Assembly: GCA_954871275.1 (NCBI GenBank)
Contig: OX940980.1
Span: forward strand, 30,087,189 to 30,151,188
Direction of reading: 5' to 3'
Source of the DNA: Leptopterna dolabrata
Lineage: Eukaryota; Arthropoda; Insecta; Hemiptera; Miridae
DNA: 64,000 nucleotides
Position numbers and translations under genes: made by a program. Of the stretch, positions 1 through 10,321 are shown one piece after another. A model generated the notes under the pieces. It had not been told where the DNA came from, did no database searches, and worked only from the letters and a program-made list of their open reading frames with translations. Positions within the stretch are counted from its first letter, which is position 1. Each line of letters opens with the position of its first letter.

Positions 1-351
1 CGACTCCGGGGAGATGACGTACACATGTAACGTTCCGTTCTGGAGGGAAAAAGATTCCGCCATCCAGAGGAAAACCGGGCACGAATAATGCGGCTGATGA
101 TGACGAAAACTCGATTGTTTGGTGATTAGGAGCCGGTTCAAGGGTGACACAGACGAGGATTGACGACTGGTAGTTCGGGTCTTCTATACATAGGTACCTA
201 TATAAGCGCTAGATTTTATAAACAAGAGATTAGACTATCTAAACTACCTATCTCACCGGGGAAATTTCATTGCGTATCACACAGACATCCACTTTTCATC
301 AGATAACAATTAACGGCAGCTTACGTAATAGTAATAGTAGAGGCAGCTTAC

Positions 352-477
352 ATTTTACCAGAAGGAACAATCATGTTGAGGTTGTTGAGTACTGCATCCT
401 GGCCGTACGATTTGTAGGCGCCCCCAACTTGAACCATCATGGTAGTTTCACTACCCATGTCGATGGTATTATCCCAG
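352..477 (-). CDS. Exon of an ABC transporter, G family (partial gene)
   Basis: Read on the minus strand, a 126-nt open block lies between an acceptor (TTACAG, ending at 478) and a donor (GTAAGC, starting at 351). It encodes about 41 residues including GSETTMMVQVGGAYKSYG and AVLNNLNMIVPSGK. This is the start of an ABC nucleotide-binding domain as seen in insect ABCG20/23-type half transporters: an A-loop aromatic in AYKSYG, then the VLNNLNM strand and a PSGKI-type run-in to the Walker A loop. The Walker A motif itself should lie in the next exon, which I cannot find in positions 1-345 and which is probably off the left edge. The phase at the donor (AT left over) fits an Ile/Met codon before YGLLG, the family norm. 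The upstream exon (higher coordinates) was not found. The family call rests on motif memory; the splice sites are seen directly. Confidence 0.6.
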
Positions 478-2580
478 CTGTAACATTTGAATGACCAAGA
501 TTAAAACGACTGTGATTACTTCTTTGGAATAATCCATCTACTGCAACTAACCGCTTATCATGCTAATTAAAAAATATTATTATTAAGAACAATAAACAAC
601 AAGAAAAATATTAAGAACCTTCCTATCGGTCACGTTGACTCATATTAAGATCGTTACATGACTTCGAAATAATCCGAGAGTATTCGTCTCACATCACTTC
701 TCCCGGTAACGTGCGGTTTTCAGAGCACTACTGACGCAGTCGGACTGAGATGTTGAGATAGAATGATTATCTTATGGGAGGAGGGACGCGGATGGGTCCC
801 GAGGTCAATACGATTAATTAATGGGCCAACCTACATCCCCTCGTTTTATAGTTTTCGAATAATAAGTAGTATAAGTAGGTATACTTTTGCGAGAATAGCA
901 CTGCTCTCCAATTTCAGTCTCAATGACATATTGTATGCTTCCGATTTGTAAAAATGGTGGCATACGTAAATGGTACCAGTTACGAAATTGTTAGTTGCTT
1001 TATGTTGGTGTAGTATGCTGCTGAAGACTTCTAAACTCTTCTTTTATTATCTTCAATAATGGACCTTCTGATTCGAGAAATAAAAATAACTAAACCCCCT
1101 CCCCACAAATTTGATGGTTTGCGTTCAAGTACCTACGTAGAATCGTAAAATGCGGAAAAGGTTGGATACAAAAAATTTCTGTCCGTACGCCGTACTTTCC
1201 TCAGTCCTCATGAACCAAAATATTAATGAAATTTAGTTTGTAGGCCCCAATTGGGGCCTAGATGGTCAGAACGCCGTAACTCGAAAACCTACAGTAGAAG
1301 GGTATGGTTTTATTGATTCCGAACTGGGAAATCATTTTTTGAAACCATCCACTGATTGGGCCGTGGCAATCAATGCATCAAGAATGTGTTTAGTGTAGTG
1401 TTTTGGTCTGTCATCGCCTTCATGCTCGGATCTTCTATACTAAATGTACTTACTGCTTGGTTATTTGGGTTTATTGTAACTAATATTCCGTTATAATACT
1501 ATATAGTCGAGGGTAATGAAGGCTGACTTGAACATATTCCAATTTGTAGGATTTGTACGGCCTATCATTCGCTCTCCATAAGGGGGCAAGGCTCAGGGGT
1601 TGTCAATGTCAATACAGAACACACAAGGTATATTTAAACGACGATTAATTAGACTTCCCACAGACTGCCCAACTATATGGGTTTTTGGATAACTATGTTT
1701 TTATGAAGTATTAATGTATTAGTATTCTATGAAGTATGGAGCTATGTTTCTATGAAGTATTGGGCCATTCGTTACCTACTCTATTAGTTCACTCGGATTT
1801 CCAATGCGCCATAACAGGCTTACCTATACTGATTACGGGATGGTTTTGGCTTTCATCTGGAGGTGATTGGCGAGAAACACATGAAACGCAAAAGGTCGTG
1901 AATTGCCCATACCCAACGGCGAGTGCCAACGTTGCCAACGTTGAGTCAAACAACCATGACAAATTCTACAAGGCACCATGACAAATTAGTAAGTATATAT
2001 TGACAGAAAAGTTATCAGTTCGTATATATTATCATCGTAAACGATAAAATACTCGTTGAGCATGGACTGTAAGTTTAGATAATATATATTTAAACGAAAA
2101 CAACGAAACCTCAAAAAATTAGTCGATGGTTACAATTTTTACCCAACAATTTCAGGAAAATACACCATAGAATGATGTAACATGACTGATGAAATTGTCA
2201 TATATGTGCCGATCCAGTAATGAATACATTTACTTTTCCCAAATTCAGGCTCAAATTTCGTACATGCCCTTTTCAGACAAAGCCCTATCTACTACCAGAA
2301 CCTCAGCCCTTTTTGAGCCCTTGAAAGGCGATAGCTGCCGTACTCTCCTTTTTTACAGGCTTTTATTTAACTCACTCTGTCAGTGGTGGTCAATGTAATA
2401 GATTTTTCGCCCGATTCCCGATGAAGTGCGCTAAAAGTTCGCATAGTTGTATCTTCGATGACAATGAATCAATCATAAAAACACAGACTAATCAATTAAT
2501 TAGGTGACTAACCAATTAATTACTGCCCTAGGCTTTCATTTTCAGTCATGAAATGCCACTGTTTCCGGGTAGCGTACCTA
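478..2580. other. No gene recognised; repeat debris
   Basis: Short open frames here show no recognisable domain. The sequence is AT-rich. It contains a partial R1 repeat (1046-1330) and, at 2535-2575, a single inverted end resembling the MITE at 3776-3942 (TTCAGTCAT...CCGGGTAGC). If the ABCG gene continues rightwards, part of this may be its intron or promoter; nothing in the sequence settles that. Confidence 0.4.
1046..1330 (-). repeat. Partial copy of interspersed repeat R1
   Basis: Aligns by eye, in reverse orientation, with the 3' part of R1. It shares CAAATTTGATGGTTTRCGTT, the CGTACGCCGTAC motif, the GGNCCC(N)TTGGGG block and the AACGCCGTARC...GAAGGGTAYGG block also present at 43385-43715. 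It is diverged and truncated. Confidence 0.6.
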
Positions 2581-3680
2581 AAAACGCTGCAAATCCCTGC
2601 ACAACGGTTTATTATTTTGTATAGAATACCCTTCCGTTACAGATCACAGCTCTATGTATAGATAACCCGTCTATATAATATGATATGTACTATTCTATAC
2701 ATATTATGTAGATCGCAGACCCTCCTTAGGTTAGTACCTAACCCCGTACTCGTTACTAGGTACCTACCTAAATCACGAGTTAAATGTTGCTAAAATAATT
2801 CTGCCGATGACAAACAGTACGTAACAAAAAGAAACACACATAATGAAGTTCTGAAAAGAAATTGTTGATGACGAGTGAAAAAAGTTGCGAAAGTACCTAC
2901 CAACAAACTCCAGCCCGTTGTCCAGAACCGTTGTGTAATAATTTACCGTTGAGTAATGATTTACCGTAGTAATAATTTACCCATCAATAATACTTCAACG
3001 TTTGTTCAAGTTTCACTACCTACCAACAAACTCCAAATGAGCCATCATTTTTCAAATGAAATAATATCACAGAACAACCAACTCGACTTCATACTCTGCC
3101 AATATAATCAGGTGATCCCTACCAATGATTTCATCTCCGCCAAATTTCCTATTGTGGGCGCGTCTCTGGTTACGAGATTTGGTTTGAATTGTATACAATT
3201 TCATTCACACTGGAGTCGAAAATGCCTGTCGGTGCAAACTTCGGGGCCTTACTGTGAACGAACGGAGGGACGTACGACGCTCCGGATGGTCTTAAAAAAC
3301 TCGCAAGTTCAAGAACTATTTAAAACCGTAAAAATATTCACGTAAAAAAATGGTATAGGCGTTTTGAAAATTTCAACCCCTATTTTGAACCCCTTAGAGA
3401 TGACTCACAGTAACGTCGAGCTTCGAGGACCAACTAGACCCCGAACGGAACCTATAACCCGAATTTCATCAATTTTCTTTCATGGTAACTAAGAAAAGTG
3501 GCCCGTACGGCGTACGGCGTACGGCGTACGGCGTACGGCGGACAGACAGAAATATTTTTATTGCAGTTTTGGATTCTACATACCTTGAAACGTAAACCAT
3601 CAAATTTTGAGGGGGGGTAAGAATTTTTTTTTTCATGCTCGATTCCAATGGTTCATTATTGAAAATAATAAACCAAAATT
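2581..3680 (+). repeat. Interspersed repeat R1, near full-length copy
   Basis: Begins with the ACGCTGCAAA...GGTTTATTATT motif and ends near AATAATAAACCAAAA at about 3668. It matches 38798-39841 along its whole length, and matches 35110-35810 and (reversed) 43385-44100 in part. Landmarks in order are AATAATATCACAGAACAACC, GAACGAACGG..GGACGTAC, GCTTCGAGGACCAACT, a GTACGGC microsatellite, and CCTTGAAACGTAAACCATCA followed by a G-run. A 129-codon open frame inside it is broken in the other copies, so I do not call a gene. Non-autonomous; superfamily unknown. Confidence 0.7.
3503..3541 (+). repeat. GTACGGC (7-bp) microsatellite
   Basis: Five CGTACGG-type units in copy A. The equivalent site in copy B (about 18088-18112) has two fewer, which accounts for the first 14-bp offset change between the duplicates. 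The same motif occurs inside R1 and in the 462-bp satellite. Confidence 0.85.
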
Positions 3681-3775
3681 GTTTACAGGATTTTATAAAA
3701 ATTAAAAAGAGTAAAAATAAAAAGTTTTTAAAAACGCTTTTATTTCAAAATTATCTAAAAATAAAAAAATTAATT

Positions 3776-3942
3776 ATTTTTGCTACCCGGGAACATTGGA
3801 ATTTTTTATGACTAAAAATAAAAGCGTGGGACACTCTTTACATTTTATATCTACAAGATCTAAGTGTTCTTTCAATCCTCCTAACGCCACAAGTTTTCAT
3901 TTTCAGTCATAAAAAATTCCAATATTCCCGGGTAGCAAAAAT
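3776..3942. mobile_element. MITE with ~44-bp terminal inverted repeats (copy A)
   Basis: The 5' end ATTTTTGCTACCCGGGAA at 3776 is mirrored by TTCCCGGGTAGCAAAAAT ending at 3942. The inverted match continues through GGAATTTTTTATGACT with one or two mismatches. The element is 167 bp with no coding capacity. No clear target duplication is visible in the AT-rich flanks. A lone related end lies at 2535-2575. Confidence 0.75.
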
Positions 3943-4927
3943 AAATTAACATGTATCATGTTTTAGCCCTGGGGTACTAGCATTTTTTGCGAGTCGATTT
4001 TGCGCGTCAATTTTGAGCGTCAAATTTGAGCGTCAATTTTAAGCGTCAAATTTTTTCGCGCACAATGCATAGTGGTTTTCACGTACAACCGAGTAGTTGC
4101 TAGGGAAATGAAACTTCTTTCATTTTCATCGGACAAAAATCGTTTTCCATTCGTTGTAAAGCTCTTGATTTATCACGAATTTATTTCGTATTTGTTCTTG
4201 GTATTTATTTCGTAGTTTCATACTATAACTATATAAATGAATGTTATAAATGGATAGTAAACAATGACGCTTGTTTGGTTGTCACGTTTTAACATGTATC
4301 ATCTATGGTGCTCAAGAAATGTAGACAAGACATCGTCAGAAGAAACGAGCACATACGTTTCAAGTAGTAGATTTCTACCTAGCCTTCACTTTTCGAGTTA
4401 ATAACATGATACATGGTTGCAATTTTTGGTTCTTAAACATAAATTTTATTTTATTATTTTTAGATAATTTCGAAATAAAAGTATGTTTGCAGAGGTATTT
4501 TTCCCCCCCTCTACTTCGGTAGGGTCTAGACTCTAGAGGGTCGACCGCTTGGTTCAGCCGTTTGAATGTGACGAGGCCACACATTCTCTAACCTACAGAC
4601 ACCAAAGGTACCTAATGGAGATAGTGCTCTAGCATAACTGTAATGAAGGTCAGGTGGCATCATCGGGGATGATGGTTCAGGTGGGCCCGGAAGTGGTGTG
4701 TTTTTTACCGCATAAATCAAATCAATCAATTCAATTTTTTTATTCAGCAAATATTTTATACAACAAACATAATGATAATATAATGATTTTTAGAGAGTCT
4801 ATATACATAATACAAGACCTAAACTTATGTTGGTTTATGAGCTTAAGGTCAATGACCCGTCCAGGCTCGTCTCTTCCACCACTATTAATTACTGCGTATG
4901 TATGTACCAGCAGTTTCATTGACAAAA

Positions 4928-5518
4928 ACGCTGCAAAGTCCTTGTCACATGGGTTTATTATTCTATTGGACATACCTACAGAAATGATGGCTGTTTATTT
5001 ATTGTTTCTTTCATGCGTGATAATCGAAATAGCTATTTCTGGTGGTTTCCATTAATTTTGGCCCGTAAACACAAATTAGGTTTTTTCTTCTTTTTTACTA
5101 TCTTTGATCATTGGTAGCGCCATTTAATCGTCTTGATCCACGTGTTGACACTTTTTCCAGGGTTATTATTCAAACTTATGGTGATTTCAGACGATTTCCC
5201 AGGTTTTTCACTCATAAAAAACGCTGCAAAGTCCTTGTCACATGGGTTTATTATTCTATGGACATACCTACAGAAATGCTGGCTGTTCATTTATTGTTTA
5301 TTTTATGCGTAATAATCGAAATAGCTATTTCTGATGGTTTCCATTAATTTTGGCCCCTAAAACACAAATTAGGTAGGTACGCTTTTTTTTTTTCTTTTTT
5401 TTTTAAAACTATCTTTGATCATTGATAGTGCCATTTAATCGTCTTGATCACGTGTTGACACTTTTTCTAGTGTTATTATACAAACTGATGGTGATTTCAG
5501 ACGATTTTCCAGGTTTTT
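4928..5518 (+). repeat. 293-bp unit in two tandem copies (copy A)
   Basis: The unit starts ACGCTGCAAAGTCCTTGTCA at 4928 and again at 5221. Both units contain CATACCTACAGAAATG, TAATCGAAATAGCTATTTCT, GGTTTCCATTAATTTTGGCC and CATTTAATCGTCTTGATC. The opening matches the start motif of R1. No coding signal. Confidence 0.75.
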
Positions 5519-6886
5519 GACTCACGAAAAATCAATTTTGGGAGCTGAACATCTGGTAAAACCTCAATTTTCCACTCTTTGGTCAAAATCGACTTCATAT
5601 TCGGTCTTCTCGTCCCCATAAACATGGAAAACGATACCTCTAAAGCTCATGTTACCAACATGTTGCTAAAACGCAAAAAGTACCTATTTTTACACATTTT
5701 CACTCACAACACCCCTAGGTATATTCCGATCGGGCTGAAAAGTATCGGGACACAACTAGGGCCCAAATAGAGCATGTGTGCGAAAGAACGACTTTTTTAG
5801 ACCGAAAAGCCTGTACACGTGATACGGCGTACGGCGGACGGACATTGCATTTTTGGAATCTACGCACCTTGAAACGGAAAATAAAAAATTTTGAGGGGGT
5901 GTTATAAAATTTTTTTGCTGAGCGAATACATAGGTGTATTATTCACAGAATAATATACCAAAATCAATTTTGGGTGATGAACATTTGGTAGAACTCAATT
6001 TTCCACTCTTTGGTCAAAGTTGACTTCATATTCGGTCTTCTCGTCCCCAAAAACATGGAAAACGATTTCTCAGAAGCTCGTGTTACTGACATGTTGCTAA
6101 AACGCAAAAAGTACCTATTTTTATACACATTTTCACTCATAACACCCCTGGGTGTATTCCGATCGGGCTGAAAAGTTTCAGGACACAACTAGGGCCCAAA
6201 TGGAGCATGTGTGCGAAAGAACGACTTTTTTAGACCGAAAATGAAGCCTGTACACGTGATACGGCGGACGGCGCACGGCGTACCTACGGCGGACGGCGGA
6301 CGGACATTGCATTTTTGGAATCTACGCACCTTGAAACGGAAAAGAAAAAAGTTTGAGGGGGTGTTATAAAAATTTTTTGCTGAGCGAATACATAGGTGTG
6401 TTACTCACATAATAATAAACCAAAATCAATTTTGGGTGATGAACATTTGGTAGAACTCAATTTTCCACTCTTTGGTCAAAGTCGACTTCATATTCGGTCT
6501 TCTCGTCCCCAAAAACATGGAAAACGATTTCTCAGAAGCTCGTGTTACTGACATGTTGCTAAAACGCAAAAAGTACCTATTTTTATACACATTTTCACTC
6601 ATAACACCCCTGGGTGTATTCCGATCGGGCTGAAAAGTTTCGGGACACAACTAGGGCCCAAATGGAGCATGTGTGCGAAAGAACGACTTTTTTAGACCGA
6701 AAATGAAGCCTGTACACGTGATACGGCGGACGGCGCACGGCGTACCTACGGCGGACGGCGGACGGACATTGCATTTTTGGAATCTACGCACCTTGAAACG
6801 GAAAAGAAAAAAGTTTGAGGGGGTGTTATAAAAATTTTTTGCTGAGCGAATACATAGGTGTATTATTCACAGAATAATATACCAAA
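5519..6886 (+). repeat. Satellite, ~462-bp unit, three tandem copies (copy A)
   Basis: Three units begin near 5519, 5956 and 6418. The last two are almost identical (period 462 bp); the first is shorter and more diverged. Each carries TTCCACTCTTTGGTCAAA, a CGGACGG-rich stretch and a terminal block (CTTGAAACGGAAAA...GAGGGGGTGTTATAAAA...ACCAAAA) related to the R1 tail. Open frames of 60-75 codons recur because the unit recurs and are not genes. Confidence 0.8.
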
Positions 6887-7073
6887 ACACACCTTAAGTG
6901 TTTGGAGAATGAGTTACATTGAACCAACAGCACTTACAGGTTATTCCTAAGTAGTTAGTAAATACACTTAATGCTACAAAGACGGATTTGTATTTTTATC
7001 CTAATTTAAACTTATTTATAACAACACTTTCGTTATTTTCAAGCTCAAAATATTCTAGAACTAGTTTTTTAAA

Positions 7074-7640
7074 TTATCCTGTTGATATTGATGTCTTGGT
7101 TAGGAGCGGTAACTGTTCAAATAGGGCTGGAGCTAGCCATGGTAATTGTCGAGTGTAGAAATCATTATGTGCCTGTGGTATCTGGAGGACATAGTTGGCA
7201 TTTGTTCGCGTCGGTCTAATCACCGCTTGCTTAGTAAATAAATGCAGGTGTTTATGCACATATAAATTAGTTCCGTGAATACAAGCCATTCTGGGAGTGA
7301 GAACATCGAAGTGTTAGTATAGGTAACTAGTTGAAGTACGTTTATGGGAATTAGTTGCAATTCTCAAAACTGTATTCATTGCTATGTTTATACTATTAAA
7401 GGTTGACGCATAGTACCTCCCCAGACAATGATACCATAAGTTAAAATGCTATATACATGATGCATAATACACCATTTTAAGGTTTTCTTTCGTTAGCCAT
7501 CTTCGTAGCATCAGAAAGTAGTGCATGGATTTCGTGATTTTATTCACTAATTCAGCTACATGATCCTTCCACTTGAGATGCTAAATGTAAATGTAGCACC
7601 TTTTACTTGTAACATCACTGAAAATTAATAATGGCACATT
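7074..7640 (-). pseudogene. Non-LTR retrotransposon reverse-transcriptase C-terminus, decayed (copy A)
   Basis: The minus strand encodes fragments typical of the end of a Jockey/CR1/RTE-like reverse transcriptase. They run LVNKITKSMHYFLMLRRWL, then SILTYGIIVWGGTM in a shifted frame (the conserved YG..WG block), then NLYVHKHLHLF and ALFEQLP in a third stretch. At least one frameshift and one stop (near 7450) break it, and no endonuclease or upstream RT domain is present. The clade cannot be fixed from this fragment. It is duplicated intact at 21643-22209. Confidence 0.6.
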
Positions 7641-8819
7641 CTTCCTCAGTTATTTTTAAAATAAAGTAAATCAGAATGAGCGTAACATGAAATTTATAGA
7701 TGAATTCGAACAATATTAATTTGTTTGGCATTTTATTCTATTTAGTTTGGGTACTGAAACTATAAATCATTTCCTACAAACGTGCGTTTCTATCACAATA
7801 TTGACTTATCTTGGTTTTGAGTTTGCATTTCACAGGCATTCCTTAGAAGAAACATTTTGGAATACACATCGCTAATACGTCTCAACATCTTTTGGAAGTT
7901 GAACTGCAATTCCAGAAAAATTTCGTTACCTCATTGGTAAGTCATCTAGGTACATGTAATGAGGTACTTACATGTACCTACTTACATGACAGTGCCGGCT
8001 CCACAGTTTCGCAGTTCAAAATCTTCTAACGGTAATTGCGCGTAAGTGGACACTTCCTCCTAACATATTTCCCACATCCCGAATCACAACTGGAAGTTAT
8101 GAGCATCAACCTGTGTAACTGAAACAACCACGTGCGAGTGGATAGATAGAACCAACGATTTACTGTCCACATGGACGCGTATTTACCTAATGGAATTTCA
8201 AATTGTACCTATATTATTCAATTGAGATTTATTTTGAACTGGTTAATGACGGTTAAAGAACCTTAATAGGTACCTAATTGATTCATGTTAGACCAGCAGG
8301 TTGCTAAAAACGTTGCTGTTTCGAAAAGTACCCACTTGAAAGAGCACAATAGGTACTACCTATAATGAATTTTGCGTACCTACCTAAATATCCATATCAT
8401 TTCTTTAGATAGGCCATAGTCCCATACGATGATGCGACTTTAACTGATAAGATAAATAATTTGTCGATACCACCTATGGATGCAACCTACTGTTGGATCC
8501 GCTGACCAAGGCATTACGTAGGGCGAACCTATAATAGGCGACACTACCTGTTATGACATTTTTAATAATTTCGTCATAGGTTGCTACATAGTCGTTATAG
8601 ATAACTTCTTTTCGTGATGACGAAGGATTCTCTAAATTTGAAGGATTTTAAGAACACAATTCCATCTACTAAAAAAAAACCGTGTCTTTTTACTGGCATA
8701 TTAATGGCTCATTACCAGGGGCCTCAACATTGGTAATGACTTTAACATTTATAGATAAATAGCTGTAGCCGTCATGTGTTGCAATAACACCCAAAGAAAG
8801 AAAGTTTTTGTGTTTTAAT
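7641..8819. other. No gene recognised
   Basis: AT-rich sequence between the RT fragment and the Helitron helicase remnant, with scattered TAGGTACCTA runs. It may include the 3' end of the Helitron, but I could not identify a CTRR terminus with hairpin. Confidence 0.35.
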
Positions 8820-9060
8820 TCTGTTTACTGAAGTGCTTTTGGCTACACATTATGGTTTGTTTTTCCATCTGATGCGTACACGAATAAATCAGGTTTTCCG
8901 ACGCGTGAGCAGGCCACATACAACTGAGGCGTGTTTCAGCTGTGTGAAGCGTGGATTTCCCAGTTTATTCCATACATTTGTAGCGATTGTCCCTGTGCTT
9001 TGCTGACGGTTATTGGAAATGCGAGTCACAGTGGAAACAGCAAAAATTTGAATTCGAATG
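8820..9060 (-). pseudogene. Helitron Pif1-like helicase C-terminus, interrupted (copy A)
   Basis: Read on the minus strand from the retrotransposon edge: FEFKFLLFP, a TGA, then LAFPITVSKAQGQSLQMYGI and, in the same frame, TPQLYVACSRVGKPDLFVYA. These are helicase motifs V/VI of Helitron transposases (family norms: SKAQGQSL, QLYVACSRVG). In-frame stops near 9032 and 8942 show it is dead. The upstream part of the helicase is missing here because the LTR element, and then the duplication breakpoint, lie between; it is present beside copy B at 30467-30745. Confidence 0.75.
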
Positions 9061-9125
9061 TGTGATGAATTTGAATTTATCATCACGGTGGCGTGAAGGA
9101 GTAAATAGAGGAGAGCGAGGGAATT

Positions 9126-9402
9126 TCACCTAGGCGGCGGTAATCCACCGATGTAGGTGAGAGGAAGGAAGTTCACCTAGGCGGCGGTGATCCACCGATG
9201 TAGGTGAGTGGAAGGAATCTCGTCTAGGCGGCGGTAATCCACCGATGTAGGCGAGAGGAAGGAAATTCACCTAGGCGGCGGTAATCCACCGATGTAGGTG
9301 AAGGAAGGTGCTTGTCTAGGCGGCGGATATCCACCGATGTAGACAAGGGGAAAAGGTAGGAGGTGAATTCCCAGAGCGGCGGATACCACCAGGCATCTGG
9401 GA
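9126..9402 (-). promoter_or_regulatory. Array of six covarying stem-loops in the LTR leader (copy A 3' LTR)
   Basis: Six imperfect palindromes with a shared GC-rich centre. Plus-strand stems: TCACCTA/TAGGTGA (9126-9160, 9173-9207, 9267-9301), CTCGTCTA/TAGGCGAG (9219-9255), CTTGTCTA/TAGACAAG (9311-9347) and TCCCAGA/TCTGGGA (9369-9402). Both sides of the stem change together while the loop (GGCGGCGG..ATCCACCGATG) is nearly constant. The array lies downstream of the TATA box, so the 5' LTR version would be transcribed into the RNA leader ahead of the primer site. Confidence 0.85.
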
Positions 9403-9479
9403 GGAGTAAGGTAGAAGAGAGAGAAGAGAGAGCTGGTTAGAGGAAGTGTCGAATGAATCTAAAGCTCCAGGATCCAGGG

Positions 9480-9486
9480 TTATATA
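9480..9486 (-). promoter_or_regulatory. TATA box in LTR
   Basis: TATATAA on the minus strand, followed about 25-30 nt later by the stretch from which transcription should start. Equivalent boxes lie at 24049-24055, 30267-30273 and (plus strand, TATAAAA) 16377-16383. Confidence 0.65.
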
Positions 9487-9674
9487 GGACTTGGAGGCCT
9501 CTCCCTCCAGCTCCCTGTTGGGAGCTGGTAGTGGGGCTCCAGGTTGTGTCCCCTGGATTCTGTTGCCTGTCTCCCCACTCAGATGTTTATTTAGCGGAAG
9601 GTAAGTTTTACATACGAATATTGGTGAGAGCTTTAAGGTTGCTAGTGGAGTGTTCCCGGGAGGGACTCACGACA

Positions 9675-10321
9675 GAGGTCCCCCCAGTTCGAACCAATGT
9701 TTGAGATAGCTGAAGGCTCAAGGTGACAGGGGCTGAGGGCTGCGGAAACAAGAGGGGAGCTGAAGGCGCAAGTTGACAGAAGCTGAAGGCTGAAGCAAAC
9801 AATGGAAGTGCTGAAGGCAGAAGTGTGACCGGTTGTGACTTAATTCTAGGGTTTATATAAAGATAGCGTGACATAGAGTACATAGTAAGGAAGTAGTAAG
9901 TAAGTAGTAAGACATAAGAAGTAGCAAGTAGGATGACAGTATGACAAAATTGATGGTGGGACAAGCAGTGGAGGAGTATGTACAATGGTGATGAGGATAA
10001 CGATGGTGATGAGAAATGACAAAATTGATGGAGGGACAATTACTGGAGGAATATGTACAATGGTGATGAGGCTGATGATGATGATGAGTAGAGCAATATG
10101 TACAAAAATTTATAAGCTAGTTACATTGGTATTTACATGGTATTTACATTGGTATTTACATTGGTATTTACAATTTGTATTCATAGTTGTAGGGGAGACA
10201 GATTGGAGCGGGGTTGTGAAATCCGCCGTTCCCTGGGTGTGGATAGTGTGCAGTGTAATGTGGTGAGTGTGTAATGATGGTGAGGTGATGGGGTGAGAGA
10301 GGCGACTCCCTCTAACAGTCT
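9675..10321 (-). other. 3' non-coding region between pol and 3' LTR (copy A)
   Basis: No env-like frame. It contains two ~70-bp direct repeats (GACAAAATTGATGGNGGGACA at 9942 and 10018, each followed by TATGTACAATGGTGATGAGG), a run of TTTACATTGGTA units at 10130-10180, and GCTGAAGGC repeats near 9710-9810. A short G-run on the minus strand (GGGGGGA at 9685-9679) just inside the LTR is the best polypurine-tract candidate. Confidence 0.6.

Larger units (their letters stand above)
9061..9674 (-). repeat. 3' LTR of copy A element
   Basis: 614 bp. In element orientation it starts TGTCGTGAGTCCC and ends TTCATCACA. It is identical in length to both LTRs of copy B. It contains a TATATAA box at 9480-9486 and six hairpins at 9126-9402. 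Confidence 0.9.

Noticed and set aside
2956..3345. 129-codon frame inside R1, repeated at 17541
   Set aside because: The second copy is only the segmental duplication. In the independent R1 copies at 35162 and 39164 the frame is broken at different points, so it is not conserved.
5964..6650. Identical 74-codon minus-strand frames in the satellite
   Set aside because: They recur because the 462-bp unit recurs; no domain, start context or conservation beyond DNA identity.
5519..6886. Possible CRISPR-like array
   Set aside because: The units are long, contiguous repeats without unique spacers, in a eukaryotic genome.
9126..9402. Hairpin array considered as CRISPR or as transposon terminal repeats
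   Set aside because: It lies wholly within a defined LTR with TG..CA ends, between TATA box and primer site, and unit spacing is irregular.
9675..10321. Possible env gene between pol and 3' LTR
   Set aside because: Only short frames made of simple repeats; no signal peptide, membrane anchor or size expected of an envelope protein.
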